From NCBI GenBank assembly GCA_937973635.1, contig CALJJZ010000024.1, positions 1 through 62,569 on the forward strand: DNA of 62,569 nt, given 5' to 3'. Both the position numbers and the translations under genes were made by a program. Positions 18,316 through 27,972 of this stretch are shown here, piece by piece (position 1 is the stretch's first letter; each line of letters opens with the position of its first letter). The notes under the pieces were generated by a model. That model was not told the DNA's origin. It saw only the letters and a program-made list of their open reading frames with translations, and made no database searches. The stretch is from an uncultured Bacillota bacterium (GTDB lineage: Bacteria > Bacillota > Dethiobacteria > DTU022 > UBA8154).

Positions 18316-18345
18316 TTTACTTATTTTGGACAGTTAAGATATAAT
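18316..18345 (+). promoter_or_regulatory. Sigma-A-type promoter for the small membrane gene
   Basis: TTTACT at 18316-18321 and a perfect TATAAT at 18340-18345 are separated by 18 nt. The small open frame begins 36 nt downstream with an AAGGAG site in between. The -10 is strong and the -35 moderate. Confidence 0.55.
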
Positions 18346-18380
18346 AACATTGTCAATATATACCCCAAGGAGCAGCAAAA

Positions 18381-18563
18381 ATGGATGACCAGAAAAAAAA
18401 AGAACTAAAAGCCAGGGGCAGTAAAGCACTGATTATCAATGTAATCTTTTTTTTCGTGCTTTTTCTGGGAATTATCATGGCCACCTATACAAATCTAATT
18501 GCCGCAATAGCTGTAATCTCTGTAATCTTTGTAGCCTCCTTGCTCTACATTTATTTTTCCTGA
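18381..18563 (+). CDS. Small two-helix membrane protein, unknown
   Basis: A 60-residue product with a charged N-terminus (MDDQKKKELKARGSKA) followed by two hydrophobic segments, about residues 18-36 and 40-58, that would form a membrane hairpin. AAGGAG lies 8 nt before the ATG and a promoter is recognisable upstream, so it is very probably a real gene. It is the only plus-strand gene between dacF and mnmH and splits the usual cdd-era junction. I recognise no family. Confidence 0.65.
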   Translation: MDDQKKKELKARGSKALIINVIFFFVLFLGIIMATYTNLIAAIAVISVIFVASLLYIYFS

Positions 18564-18605
18564 AAAACAGTTTATAATTTAGAGGTTTTAATCTTTCTTC
18601 CTCCA

Positions 18606-19025
18606 TTATTTGGCGCGCAAAACAAAAGCATGGGGCAGCAATTCCGCAAGCAGATAACTTTGTCCTTCTTCCTCCCGGGAAGCTACGATTATGTGCAAAT
18701 TCGGCGCGAACTCCGCAAGCACCTGGCGGCAGGCGCCACAGGGAAGGGGAGGGGCATCCCCTTCCGTTACAACTGCAAGACGGGTAAATTTACGCTGTCC
18801 GGCGCCAACCGCAGCCGCAACAGCTGCCCTTTCCGCACAGATGCTCAGACCATAAGAACTGTTTTCCACATTTACCCCGGTAAAAACTTCTCCTGCCTCC
18901 GTTAAAAGGGCTGCAGCCACATGATAGCCGGAGTATGGAGCATAAGCCAAGGGCAAAGATTTACGGGCTAAGCCAAGCAGTTCCTGCGCTTCCACAGGAA
19001 AGACAGACCCCCTTTCAGCCAACAC
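18606..19025 (-). CDS. cdd: Cytidine deaminase
   Basis: Zinc hydrolase that deaminates cytidine and deoxycytidine for pyrimidine salvage. The motifs CAERAA (C63, E65) and PCGACRQ (C96, C99) give the complete three-cysteine zinc site and the catalytic glutamate of the homotetrameric class. AYAPYSGYHVAAALL is the typical N-terminal signature. The coordinates use GTG 19025, but no ribosome binding site is near it; GTG 18995 behind AAAGGGGG would give 129 residues and begin more like the family. Confidence 0.94.
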   Translation of the reverse strand: MLAERGSVFPVEAQELLGLARKSLPLAYAPYSGYHVAAALLTEAGEVFTGVNVENSSYGLSICAERAAVAAAVGAGQRKFTRLAVVTEGDAPPLPCGACRQVLAEFAPNLHIIVASREEEGQSYLLAELLPHAFVLRAK

Positions 19026-19027
19026 TC

Positions 19028-20071
19028 TTAGTTACGGAACGGAGGTAGGACAATACCTTCTTTTTTATCTACTTCAAAACGGAAATTGCGATGGAACTCA
19101 AAAGAAAAACGAATTATATCCAGGCCGCTGGCCAAAACTTCCGGGTCTCCAACTGCTTCAATTACAACGGGGTTGGCCGGGATCTCCTTTTGATTAACGC
19201 GGATAACCGGACCGACACAACGTATGGGAGAAGTAGCAATCAAGCGCTGCCCGCCTACTGCCACACCCCGTGCTCCGGCAGCAAAGAGTTCGTTAACCAC
19301 ATCACGTACATCCGAATCATGAATAATATCGCCAATCCCATAGCCGGCAGGAGCATCATAAAGGCGCACAACCACACCGTTTCCAGACATCTCCGCAAAC
19401 CCGGCAGCCACTCTTACTTCGTGTAAACTAACTCGCAGGGAATCAATCTCCTCACTAAGGGTCTGAATATAATCAAGGGGACTGTAAGGCACAAGCATAC
19501 GGCTTCTGCCCTCCACAACCTCTATGCGAAAAACCTGCTCCTGCGTCAAACCACCTTCTTGATACAAGCCAAATATTTCTTCTATGGTTTCTTCGTGTAA
19601 TATGGGTGGATCGACCTCCACTCCATTGGTGCTGGAAATACGCAGGGCGAACTCCATTTTCTCCGCCTGCCGTTGTATTGCCGCATCCTGGTTAACAATG
19701 TTAAGGATCTTCTCCCGCATTAAGGCGTCCCATTCCCGCAGGATCGTCTCCTGGACCTGGCGACCGTAGCTAAAGATAATACGGGACAACTCGTCGCTGT
19801 CTTTGGCCAAATCGATCTCATAACTGAAATTGGCCAGTGCTTCCCGTACTGCAGGCCTATTCTGCACACCCTTCTCCTGGGCCAGACGGCGCCCATATTC
19901 CAGGAGGTCCTGGGTTATGCCCTGTTTAAAGACCATTTCCTCCTGTGCTTCCGTCTTCTGGGGATAGGAAAGATAAAAATTCAGCCCTACCAGCAAGGTG
20001 TTACAGATAAGAATAATAATTAACAGGACCAACATCCTGTTATCTACAGCCGTACTCGTGTTTACCTTCAT
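19028..20071 (-). CDS. DUF881 family membrane-anchored protein
   Basis: Start ATG 20071 has a perfect AGGAGG at 7 nt, giving 347 residues. An N-terminal membrane helix (about residues 14-34) is followed by a long extracytoplasmic region: charged helices up to about residue 210, then the DUF881 (YlxW/YlxX) domain with SGNGVVVRLYDA, DSDVRDVVNELFAAGARGVA and PIRCVGPVIRVNQ. Family members in Bacillus lie near cell-division genes; their biochemical role is not established. Here it sits between dgkA and cdd. The N-terminal helical region makes this longer than many DUF881 proteins of 230-280 residues. Confidence 0.82.
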   Translation of the reverse strand: MKVNTSTAVDNRMLVLLIIILICNTLLVGLNFYLSYPQKTEAQEEMVFKQGITQDLLEYGRRLAQEKGVQNRPAVREALANFSYEIDLAKDSDELSRIIFSYGRQVQETILREWDALMREKILNIVNQDAAIQRQAEKMEFALRISSTNGVEVDPPILHEETIEEIFGLYQEGGLTQEQVFRIEVVEGRSRMLVPYSPLDYIQTLSEEIDSLRVSLHEVRVAAGFAEMSGNGVVVRLYDAPAGYGIGDIIHDSDVRDVVNELFAAGARGVAVGGQRLIATSPIRCVGPVIRVNQKEIPANPVVIEAVGDPEVLASGLDIIRFSFEFHRNFRFEVDKKEGIVLPPFRN

Positions 20072-20099
20072 TCCAGAGCCTCCTGAATCATTCCTGTCC

Positions 20100-20465
20100 T
20101 TATTTCCATAAGGCTGCAAACTTTTCCGCAAAAACAATCCAGGCCACAACCAGGGCAAACAGGGCGGCAAAGAGGACCGCCCCGGCAGCCACGTTTTTGG
20201 CTGCATGGGCAAGCTCATTATATTTACGCGTTGATAAATCCACCGCTTTCTCCAGAGCTGTATTGACCATCTCTGTAATTAAGACAAGGAAAACAGCCAT
20301 AAAGACAAACAATAATTCCAGTTTTTCCAGCCTGAAATAAGCAGCTGCGCCTACCACCAGGACAGCCGCAAGGAGATGAAAGCGCATATTCCTTTCCCGG
20401 CGAACGGCAAAGGTTATCCCCTGTAAAGCGGCAATAAAACTGTTAATAAGTTTGTGGTGTCCCAT
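20100..20465 (-). CDS. dgkA: Undecaprenol / diacylglycerol kinase
   Basis: Small integral membrane kinase of 121 residues with three membrane helices. In Gram-positive bacteria this family phosphorylates undecaprenol to feed the lipid carrier pool for cell-wall synthesis. The signature EMVNTALEKAVDLS and the N-terminal amphipathic segment GITFAVRRERNMRFH are plain. It lies between ybeY and the DUF881 gene in the conserved order ybeY-dgkA-cdd-era. Confidence 0.93.
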   Translation of the reverse strand: MGHHKLINSFIAALQGITFAVRRERNMRFHLLAAVLVVGAAAYFRLEKLELLFVFMAVFLVLITEMVNTALEKAVDLSTRKYNELAHAAKNVAAGAVLFAALFALVVAWIVFAEKFAALWK

Positions 20466-20489
20466 TCCCCTGCTTCCCTATAAGCACAC

Positions 20490-20936
20490 TTAAAGGCCAA
20501 ATTTTTGCAAAACCAGTTTCTGTTTTTCCAGCATTTCCTCTTCCGCAGCGTCGGTATCGTGGTCATATCCTAATAAATGAAGTATACCATGTACAGCCAG
20601 AAAAGCAACTTCCCTGTTCAAGGAATGGCCCAATGCCGCACTCTGCTCTGCCGCCTTCTCCAGAGAAATTACCACATCACCCAACAACTCCTCCTCCTCT
20701 AGAGCGGTGCAACCATTTTGCAGGTTAAAGGCCAGAACATCGGTAGGGGCATCCTTTCCCCGGTAAGTTAAATTTAACTCGTGGATGTAGCTGTCATCTA
20801 CAAGGACAATACTAACTTCTCCTCTGCTTCCCACTCCTTCCAGACGCAGGACAAAAGAGCCTATATTCTCCAAAAGCGTGATAAGCTCCGCAGGGACAGG
20901 GATTTCATCCTGTAAGTTGTTTACCAGAACTGCCAT
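20490..20936 (-). CDS. ybeY: Endoribonuclease YbeY
   Basis: Zinc-dependent single-strand endoribonuclease for 16S rRNA 3'-end processing and ribosome quality control. The active-site HGILHLLGYDHD near the C-terminus supplies the three zinc-binding histidines. The ATG at 20936 behind GAGGGGG gives 148 residues; an upstream open extension belongs to the overlapping end of the 7TM-HD gene, with which this gene shares 32 nt. Confidence 0.95.
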   Translation of the reverse strand: MAVLVNNLQDEIPVPAELITLLENIGSFVLRLEGVGSRGEVSIVLVDDSYIHELNLTYRGKDAPTDVLAFNLQNGCTALEEEELLGDVVISLEKAAEQSAALGHSLNREVAFLAVHGILHLLGYDHDTDAAEEEMLEKQKLVLQKFGL

Positions 20937-23052
20937 TTTTATTTTTCCCCCTCTCCAGGTCGGCGCGCAGCTCCTTTTCAGGATATTCAATCCGCTGGTG
21001 AAATAACCCGGAGAGGATATGGGAAAAAGTATCCCCGATCCTGTCCAGGTCCTTCAGCGTCAGGGCTGCTGCATCAAGTTGACCGTCATTTAATTTGTCT
21101 TTAATAACACGCCGGATTATACCTTCTATTCTGCCGGCAGCAGGCTGGGAAAGAGAACGTACAGCCGCCTCTACAGCATCGGCCAGCATAATTACAGCCG
21201 CCTCTTTTGATTGTGGCAGGGGACCTTCATAACGGAACTCATCTTCTTCCGGCACAATATTTCTCTCCCTGTTTTCTTTGCTTTCCATTGCTTGCTGGTA
21301 AAAGAAGGAGATAAGGCTCCGGCCATGGTGCTGTCCAATAATATCCTGGATCGCCAGGGGCAACCTGGCTTCTCTGGCCAGATCCAGGCCGTCTTTGACA
21401 TGGGAGCGAATAATCAGCGAGCTTAAATTTGGTGAGATCTTGTGGTGGGGGTTGTTGCCGCTAAACTGGTTTTCCACAAAAAAATAAGGCCGGCGGATTT
21501 TACCAATATCGTGATAAAATGCTGCTACCCTACAGAGGAGGGGATCGGCGCCAATGGCTTCCGCAGCGGCCTCAGCCAGATTCCCCACAAGAATGCTGTG
21601 GTGGTAAGTGCCCGGCGCTTCTACCAGTAATTTGCGTAAGAGAGGACGCCCCGGGTCCGCCAGTTCCAGCAGGGTAATTGACGTAGTAAGACCAAAAGCG
21701 CTCTCTAGGAACGGCAGCAGGCCGATGGCCATGACGGCGGAAAACAAACCGTTGCCCATGCCGGCCAGCATGGCAATGCTGAATTCACGAAGGTACTCAT
21801 ATTCAAACTGGAAGCCCCGGTTCAACAAAAATATGGCAATAATCGCCGCCAGGTTTATGGCGGCAACATATATTCCCGCCCTTACAAGATCGGAACGCCG
21901 TTTTAACTGGGAGACACTGTAGATGGCTACCAAGCCGCCCAACAGCGCAATAACAAAGAACCCCAATTCCCCTTCCACCACAAAGCCAAGGAAAAGCGCC
22001 AGCACAATGTTAAAAAGCACAGCAAGGCGCGATTCAAAAAGCACCGTAATCAAAATGGCCCCCATCGCCACCGGAATCAGGTAGGTGGAAAAATAGCGGG
22101 CCGCCAGGCCCAGCACAAGGGTAATTACCACTATGAGCCCCAGCAGGGAGAGCAGGTTTGTATTTTCATAAATTTCCCGGTTAAAAAGGTAAATATAATA
22201 AAGCACCACAAAAAATACAATAATTAACAATAAAAAGAGGCCAAAATACCCGTCGATGCGGGAGGGCGAACCGATTAATCCCAAGGCTTCAAGTTGCGCC
22301 AGGTGTCTTTCCGTTACCCTTTCGCCTTCCTGGACAATAAGGGAATTTTTTAAAATACGTACAGGCTCCACTGCCTGCCGGGCAGCCTCACGGCTTGCTT
22401 CCGTAGCCGCCTCATTATAGATCATATTGGGAAGGACCAGGGGGGTAAAGAGCCTCTCCATACCCAGCTTTATTTCCGGGCTGAAGGGCAAAAGGTTTAC
22501 CTCCTGCATGACCTGCTTCATCGCCGCCTGCTCGCCGCCCTCTTTAATGCCCTGGAGCATGATTTCACTGTATATACGCTCGACACGGTTTTGCAGGTCG
22601 TTCAGGTTTTCATTGCTCAGTCGCATCAGAGCCTGCAGAGAATCGGCTGGAATATCCACCTTAATTTTCTGCCTGAGCAAAGCCAGCCTTTCTTCTTCGT
22701 CACCAAGCCCGCGGGCCAGCCTGATTTCCTGAAAAATAGTAAAGATCTCCTTCTTCCCTTCTTCAAGGACAGCAGATATGTGATCGTACACCTCAGGAAC
22801 CGCTTCCGCCACTTCATTTTTCAGCTTGTTTGTGGAATAATGGTCTATGGCATCACGCGGCGCATAGATAGTTTGGGGGCTTGGCAAACCCAGCTCCACA
22901 TTTACACCGGGCGGCAACAGCGTAAAAAAGAGCAGCAAATAGATAACCAGATAAAAACCTGCAGCTAAAAGCATCCGCCGGCTTGTCTTATTTCCAGCCA
23001 AAGAAAAAATCTTTGCCAGATATTGCCTTTTGTTTTTGTCTTTCTTTTTCAA
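20905..23052 (-). CDS. pgpH: 7TM-HD family phosphodiesterase (PgpH/YqfF-like)
   Basis: Membrane phosphodiesterase of 715 residues; characterised members (PgpH) hydrolyse c-di-AMP. An N-terminal helix (about residues 23-45) is followed by a large extracytoplasmic 7TMR-HDED domain to about residue 265. Seven membrane helices to about 460 precede a C-terminal HD domain with HHSILVGNLAEAAAEAIGAD and AAFYHDIGKIRRPYFF, so the metal-binding histidines and HD pair are present. It is directly downstream of phoH and upstream of ybeY, as in most Firmicutes. The last codons overlap ybeY. Confidence 0.92.
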   Translation of the reverse strand: MKKKDKNKRQYLAKIFSLAGNKTSRRMLLAAGFYLVIYLLLFFTLLPPGVNVELGLPSPQTIYAPRDAIDHYSTNKLKNEVAEAVPEVYDHISAVLEEGKKEIFTIFQEIRLARGLGDEEERLALLRQKIKVDIPADSLQALMRLSNENLNDLQNRVERIYSEIMLQGIKEGGEQAAMKQVMQEVNLLPFSPEIKLGMERLFTPLVLPNMIYNEAATEASREAARQAVEPVRILKNSLIVQEGERVTERHLAQLEALGLIGSPSRIDGYFGLFLLLIIVFFVVLYYIYLFNREIYENTNLLSLLGLIVVITLVLGLAARYFSTYLIPVAMGAILITVLFESRLAVLFNIVLALFLGFVVEGELGFFVIALLGGLVAIYSVSQLKRRSDLVRAGIYVAAINLAAIIAIFLLNRGFQFEYEYLREFSIAMLAGMGNGLFSAVMAIGLLPFLESAFGLTTSITLLELADPGRPLLRKLLVEAPGTYHHSILVGNLAEAAAEAIGADPLLCRVAAFYHDIGKIRRPYFFVENQFSGNNPHHKISPNLSSLIIRSHVKDGLDLAREARLPLAIQDIIGQHHGRSLISFFYQQAMESKENRERNIVPEEDEFRYEGPLPQSKEAAVIMLADAVEAAVRSLSQPAAGRIEGIIRRVIKDKLNDGQLDAAALTLKDLDRIGDTFSHILSGLFHQRIEYPEKELRADLERGKNKNGSSGKQLTG

Positions 23053-23068
23053 TGTAATTTAACCTCTA

Positions 23069-24043
23069 TTATGATTCCTGTTTTTCTCTGTATTGTTCAT
23101 AAGCCTTGATTATTTTTTGCACCAGGTTATGACGCACTACATCCTGATTGCTGAGATGGATAAACTTAATGCCCTGCACATCCCGCAAAATATCCATAAC
23201 CTCAATCAGACCGGAAAACTTGCCCTTTGGCAGGTCAACCTGTGTAATGTCTCCTGTAATTACAGCACGCGAACCAAAACCCATGCGCGTCAAAAACATT
23301 TTCATCTGCTCCGAAGTGGTGTTCTGGGCTTCATCAAGGATAATAAATGAATCATCCAAAGTCCTGCCCCGCATATAAGCCAGAGGGGCCACTTCGATAA
23401 TGCCTTTTTCCTTGTTCTTTAAAAAATTGTCCACTCCCATAAGGTCATAGAGGGCATCGTACAAGGGACGCAGATAAGGATCTACTTTCTCGTAAAGGTC
23501 CCCCGGCAAAAAGCCCAGATGTTCTCCTGCTTCCACCGCCGGCCGGGTCAAAACCAGACGCTGGACAAGCTTATTTTTTAACGCATAAACAGCCATAGCC
23601 ATAGCCAGGTATGTTTTACCCGTGCCTGCCGGGCCGATACCGAAAACAATCTCATAATTACGCAACGCTTCCACATAACGCTTTTGCCCTGGAGTCTTGG
23701 GGCTGATTTTCTTGCCCCTTCCTGTCACAAACAAGAGGTCGCTAAAGATTTCCCGTATCTGTAACGCTTCACCGCGGCGGGCCATTTTCAAAGCATAAAC
23801 AAATTCTGCGGTATTAAAGGTATGCCCCTCCCTGATCAGACCAAGCAACTCTTCCAAAAGGGAAGAAACCAGCTCCACATCTGCCTTTCCCCCCTGCAAG
23901 TAAAGCTCGTCCCCCCGGGGGATAACCCTGACGTCAAAACTCTCCTCAATTAGGGCAATATGCTCATCAAATTTGCCCAGCAGAGGGAAAGCTTCCTCCA
24001 GGCTCTGGAGCAAGACCTTCTGTTCAGCCTGAGCTTTGCTCAA
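23069..24043 (-). CDS. phoH: PhoH-like P-loop ATPase
   Basis: Cytoplasmic ATPase of the PhoH family, thought to act on RNA and commonly paired with YbeY. Walker A is GPAGTGKT, and Walker B lies in DDSFIILDEAQNTT. An N-terminal alpha/beta extension of about 100 residues (VRVIPRGDELYLQGG) is typical of the cellular form. I choose TTG 24043 behind AAGGGATGG (324 residues, near the usual 320); a TTG at 24061 overlapping the yqfD stop is the alternative. Confidence 0.93.
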   Translation of the reverse strand: MSKAQAEQKVLLQSLEEAFPLLGKFDEHIALIEESFDVRVIPRGDELYLQGGKADVELVSSLLEELLGLIREGHTFNTAEFVYALKMARRGEALQIREIFSDLLFVTGRGKKISPKTPGQKRYVEALRNYEIVFGIGPAGTGKTYLAMAMAVYALKNKLVQRLVLTRPAVEAGEHLGFLPGDLYEKVDPYLRPLYDALYDLMGVDNFLKNKEKGIIEVAPLAYMRGRTLDDSFIILDEAQNTTSEQMKMFLTRMGFGSRAVITGDITQVDLPKGKFSGLIEVMDILRDVQGIKFIHLSNQDVVRHNLVQKIIKAYEQYREKQES

Positions 24044-24057
24044 CAGACACCATCCCT

Positions 24058-25275
24058 TCAATTACTTTCTATCAACTGGGGCATAGCGATATCTTCCAAC
24101 GTTTCAATAACAGCGCGGTAGCCTACACTGCCGATTTCAGGAAAATAATACTCCTCACCAAACTGCCTCTTCATACTGGCACCCCGCGGCAGCCTAGCAC
24201 GCACTTCACGCATAGCCCTTTCCCGGGCCTGCAGCAAGGCTGCCCGGGGTGGTATGGCAACCACCCTGACAGCCAGTTCCCGGTAATTATTACTGATTAA
24301 TTCGACGGGGAAAATCATATTCCTCCAGGCAAGCTTATGTTTAATTTTTTCCACCTCATAGTTACGATAGGGCGCCACCTGGGGTCCCAGGAGGTGGTAG
24401 TTGCCCCGCGGCAAGGAAAGTATAAAAGCCGTAGCTGCCCGGCCGGTTGGCAGTTTTTCCAGGTAGTAGAGGGGGAGCTCCACAACATTTTCATACCAGA
24501 CCAGCGCATCCACCATGCCCCGTGCCTGTACCTTTACTCTCTCTTCCTCTTGCCCGGAGGACGCTGCTCGCTGCAACTCCCCTTGAATCAGCAGTTGACC
24601 CTGCCGTACCGTATCGCCCGGCTGCACCACCGCCTGCCCGGCCAGAACCAGGACATCCACAACAAGACCATCTTTGGCTGCCACCAAGTTCCCTGTAATT
24701 TTTTCCAGTACCGGCTCTCTTCGTCTCTCTACAACCTGGATATGCAGGTTTGCCCCCTTTACACCGGCGCCAACCCAGCTAAAGTCAGTTATTTCCAGCA
24801 AGAGTATATTTTCGAGGCGCTGAACGTCCAGCTCCTTTTTTAGCATACCCTGCCTGATGCCGTGCTCATCCAGGACAGCCAGTATCTGCCCCGTACCCAC
24901 TTGTTTGTTACCCTCTATGGTAATATCCCAGATGAAGGAAGAAAAATAATAGATCAACAGAAAAAAAGCAGCCAGGCCCAGCAGTATGCCCTTACGGCGT
25001 TTAGCCAGAAAGTAAAGGGACAAAAAACTGCTTTTTTGTAAGATTACGGCCCGGCAGCCTGTTCTGTGCAAAAGAGGACGCAACTTTTTATAGTCTCTGG
25101 CACGGATTTTAACTGTGACTGACCTTTTCGCTCCAGGTATGGCACGAAGATCCCAAAATTTAAGGCCACAGGCAGTTGTCAGGTTTAATAGCCTGGTCAG
25201 GCCCCGCCCTTCCAGGAAAATAACAAGATAGCCGCCCAAAAGCTCCCCGAATTTTAGCAAGTAAAATACCGCCAC
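24058..25275 (-). CDS. yqfD: Sporulation protein YqfD
   Basis: Membrane protein known in Bacillus as stage IV sporulation protein YqfD, made under sigma-E in the mother cell. The 405-residue product has a cytoplasmic N-terminal domain ([17 protein letters not shown]), one membrane helix near residue 95-115 ([19 protein letters not shown]), and a long outer part with [25 protein letters not shown] and a [15 protein letters not shown] segment. It lies immediately downstream of yqfC, an arrangement conserved among spore formers. The GTG start has only a modest ribosome binding site. Confidence 0.9.
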   Translation of the reverse strand: MAVFYLLKFGELLGGYLVIFLEGRGLTRLLNLTTACGLKFWDLRAIPGAKRSVTVKIRARDYKKLRPLLHRTGCRAVILQKSSFLSLYFLAKRRKGILLGLAAFFLLIYYFSSFIWDITIEGNKQVGTGQILAVLDEHGIRQGMLKKELDVQRLENILLLEITDFSWVGAGVKGANLHIQVVERRREPVLEKITGNLVAAKDGLVVDVLVLAGQAVVQPGDTVRQGQLLIQGELQRAASSGQEEERVKVQARGMVDALVWYENVVELPLYYLEKLPTGRAATAFILSLPRGNYHLLGPQVAPYRNYEVEKIKHKLAWRNMIFPVELISNNYRELAVRVVAIPPRAALLQARERAMREVRARLPRGASMKRQFGEEYYFPEIGSVGYRAVIETLEDIAMPQLIESN

Positions 25276-25286
25276 CTTCCCGGGGG

Positions 25287-25577
25287 CTACCTGTATTCAA
25301 CGGAGAAGATCTTTCCTTCAATCAGCAGTTCATCGGCAAGGAAGTGTTTAATTGCAAAATTTTTGCCCCGCACGACGACCTCACCCTCCCGAATTTTCAA
25401 ACGCAGGAGTTCGTCGCTGTATTCAATGATCCCCCCGTAGTTCTCCAGCAGCAGCTGCAGGTTGCCGATCAAGGTAATCCGGGGAAGATCTAATAGGAGC
25501 TCCTTGGGGAGCTGGAAAAAATCCGCCACATTCTCCCGCCATTTTTTCTTCTCTTCCCCTGCGTCTCTTCCCCCCAC
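25287..25577 (-). CDS. yqfC: Sporulation protein YqfC
   Basis: Small protein of the YabP/YqfC family, expressed with yqfD during sporulation. The core [23 protein letters not shown] is characteristic. I choose GTG 25577 because GAAGGGG lies 8 nt upstream and the resulting 96 residues match the Bacillus protein (93); longer in-frame starts lack a ribosome binding site. It precedes yqfD by 11 nt. Confidence 0.88.
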   Translation of the reverse strand: MGGRDAGEEKKKWRENVADFFQLPKELLLDLPRITLIGNLQLLLENYGGIIEYSDELLRLKIREGEVVVRGKNFAIKHFLADELLIEGKIFSVEYR

Positions 25578-25660
25578 AATAAACGCCCCTTCAATGTTTG
25601 CCACTATAACTAATTTATGCCGCAAAAACAGGGTTATGCCAAGCAAATACGAAAAAGCGC

Positions 25661-26221
25661 TCAGCTTAACCTGCGGGAGAGGGGCCTTTTACAACGGGGG
25701 GCCGCAAGTACCTCTGCAGCAATAATTGCCTGGGGCAGATTCTCCCTGTACAGCAACTGCGCCAGATTGGAGAAAGGAGCTGCCGGCTTGCAGGCCTCTG
25801 CGGGCGTGACAGAAGTATGTGCTTCCCGGGGTTGCAGCCTTTGCTCCGGTGGCGATAAAAACTTTTTGCGCGGCTGTTTATCCTTGCGTGGTTGTTTCTC
25901 GGCCGGAATCTCAATGGCAGGGATCTTATAGGGCTGCAGCGTTTCAACCGACTCTTCAGCATAACCACTGGTTCGTGGATAATACCGCCCTGTATAATCC
26001 TCCTGCGGCGGCAGCGGTTCAAAGGACGGTTGAACTGTCTCGCCTCCTTTGCCGGCCTCCTCCCAGTGGCCCAGGATTTCCCGCAGTACCGTTTCCGCTC
26101 GCTGCGGAGAACGAGGAGGAGCAGCAGACGGTTGAGAGGAACCCTGCTGTACCGCCCGTGCAATCCTGGAGATAATGGAGTAGATGATATAGATGATAAA
26201 GAAGATAAAAAACAGATCCAT
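25661..26221 (-). CDS. Membrane-anchored protein with disordered linker, unknown
   Basis: Start ATG 26221 (MDLFFIFFIIYIIYSIISRI) has GAGGGGG 8 nt upstream and gives 186 residues. A single N-terminal membrane helix is followed by a basic patch, then about 110 residues rich in proline, glutamine and charged residues with no predicted fold. A conserved-looking C-terminal tail follows (LPQAIIAAEVLAAPRCKRP). Proteins with such a terminal AEhLxxPRxxRP motif are, as far as I recall, common hypotheticals beside floA-type genes in Clostridia. Its place between DUF502 and yqfC suggests a membrane-organisation or sporulation role, which is inference only. Confidence 0.65.
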   Translation of the reverse strand: MDLFFIFFIIYIIYSIISRIARAVQQGSSQPSAAPPRSPQRAETVLREILGHWEEAGKGGETVQPSFEPLPPQEDYTGRYYPRTSGYAEESVETLQPYKIPAIEIPAEKQPRKDKQPRKKFLSPPEQRLQPREAHTSVTPAEACKPAAPFSNLAQLLYRENLPQAIIAAEVLAAPRCKRPLSRRLS

Positions 26222-26326
26222 TTTGTTTACCCCCTCTACCGGTGATAGCCGCCGGTTGAAAAATAACCGCGGTGCAAGGAGGGGCACCGCCTGCTCCAAG
26301 TTACGCACGTACGCTCTAGATAACGG

Positions 26327-26929
26327 TTACAGGTTGTTGATGCCTGAGTTTTTGGGATTGACAACACCACCAGAGATAATTAACTTAAGGCCGTCCTCCA
26401 CGCTCATCTCCAGAAATGTGAGCTCCTCCCGGGGAACGAGCAGAAGCACACCCGAAGTTGGGTTGGGAGTAGTGGGGATAAAGACGCTAAAAACCTGGTG
26501 AGCCGTTTTTTCCTGGACCTCCCCCACCCTTTCACCGGTAACAAAACCGATGGCATAAAGGCCGCGGCGGGGGTACTCCACAAGGGCAACCCGCCGCCAA
26601 GCGTCCCGGGGCTGAGCAGAAAAAGCATCGATGATCTGTTTGGTGGCACCATAAATGATCTTGACCATGGGGATACGGATAAAGAGACGGTCCAGCAGAG
26701 AGATAAATCTCCGGCCAAGGACATTGGTGGCGACCAACCCTACCAGGATAATAAAAACAATGGTAAGCAGCGCTCCCAAGCCCGGTATGGGAAACCCCAA
26801 AAATGATTCAAGGAAGGGTGACAGCAGGCCGTCCAACAGCTGAAAGATAAAAAAGAGCACATAAAGTGTAATCATCAACGGTAGCAAGACGATGATGCCG
26901 GTAAAGAAATATTTACGCAGCTTGGTCAA
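26327..26929 (-). CDS. DUF502 family membrane protein
   Basis: A 200-residue integral membrane protein with two N-terminal helices (GIIVLLPLMITLYVLFFIF and GALLTIVFIILVGLVATN), followed by a soluble part with FIRIPMVKIIYGATKQI and HQVFSVFIPTTPNPTSG, the DUF502 signatures. The biochemical function is unknown. It is directly downstream of floA and nfeD, which organise membrane microdomains, and probably belongs to the same transcript. Confidence 0.85.
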   Translation of the reverse strand: MTKLRKYFFTGIIVLLPLMITLYVLFFIFQLLDGLLSPFLESFLGFPIPGLGALLTIVFIILVGLVATNVLGRRFISLLDRLFIRIPMVKIIYGATKQIIDAFSAQPRDAWRRVALVEYPRRGLYAIGFVTGERVGEVQEKTAHQVFSVFIPTTPNPTSGVLLLVPREELTFLEMSVEDGLKLIISGGVVNPKNSGINNL

Positions 26930-26954
26930 CCTGAGAACACCCCTTTTAGCCTAA

Positions 26955-27947
26955 CTAGTTTCCTTCCTCTTCCTTTTTGTCCTCCTTGCCCAATCTGGAG
27001 ATAGCATCGCGCATCTGGGTATCGGCATAGATATTTTGCAGGTTGTAATAATCCATTACACCCAGCTTGCCCTCGCGCAGGGCCTGGGCCATGGCTCTGG
27101 GCACCTCCGCCTCTGCCTCCACTACTTTGGCGCGCATCTCCTGCACGGCTGCTCTCATTTCCTGTTCTCTGGCTACCGCCATAGCACGGCGTTCTTCTGC
27201 CTTGGCCTGGGCAATACGCTTATCTGCTTCTGCCTGGTCAGTCTGCAACTGAGCCCCGATGTTCTTACCTACATCTACGTCAGCAATATCAATAGAAAGG
27301 ATCTCATAGGCAGTGCCTGCGTCAAGGCCCTTATTTAAAACTGTATGGGAAATATTGTCAGGATTCTCCAATACCTGTTTGTGTGTCTTGGCCGAGCCAA
27401 TGGTCGTTACAATCCCCTCACCCACACGGGCAATAATTGTCTCTTCTCCAGCCCCGCCCACCAGGCGGTCAATATTGGCCCGTACCGTCACTCTGGCTTT
27501 GGCCTTGACCTCAATGCCGTCACTGGCCACCGCGGCCACAACCGGCGTTTCAATAACCTTGGGATTTACACTCATCTGTACCGCTTTAAGCACGTCCCGG
27601 CCGGCAAGATCAATGGCGGCAGCCCGTTCAAAGGCCAGCTCAATGTTGGCCCGTTGGGCGGCAATAAGAGCATTAACTACCCTGTCCACATTGCCGCCGG
27701 CCAGATAATGTCCCTCTAGGCTGTTTACATTCAGCTGCAGACCCGCCTTAGTAGCCTTAATTAAAGGTTCCACTACTTTAGCCGGGATAACACGGCGCAG
27801 ACGCATGCCAATAAGGGTAATAATGCCCACACGTACTCCTGCAGCCAAGGCAGCGATCCAGAGCCGCAAAGGGATAAAACTAAAAATCACGGAAAAAACA
27901 ATAATAATCAGAACAACCAGAAACAAAAGGGGCAACAATGTTTCCAT
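26955..27947 (-). CDS. floA: Flotillin-like protein FloA
   Basis: Bacterial flotillin (YqfA) of 330 residues that marks functional membrane microdomains and influences membrane fluidity and protease activity. An N-terminal hydrophobic hairpin (about residues 5-45) anchors it. The SPFH-like region contains [20 protein letters not shown] and [20 protein letters not shown]. The C-terminal half is a charged coiled coil rich in A, E and R ([19 protein letters not shown]). It follows the nfeD gene by 25 nt, the standard partner arrangement. Confidence 0.94.
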   Translation of the reverse strand: METLLPLLFLVVLIIIVFSVIFSFIPLRLWIAALAAGVRVGIITLIGMRLRRVIPAKVVEPLIKATKAGLQLNVNSLEGHYLAGGNVDRVVNALIAAQRANIELAFERAAAIDLAGRDVLKAVQMSVNPKVIETPVVAAVASDGIEVKAKARVTVRANIDRLVGGAGEETIIARVGEGIVTTIGSAKTHKQVLENPDNISHTVLNKGLDAGTAYEILSIDIADVDVGKNIGAQLQTDQAEADKRIAQAKAEERRAMAVAREQEMRAAVQEMRAKVVEAEAEVPRAMAQALREGKLGVMDYYNLQNIYADTQMRDAISRLGKEDKKEEEGN

Positions 27948-27972
27948 TTTAAATTAAACATCCTTTCCTTTT

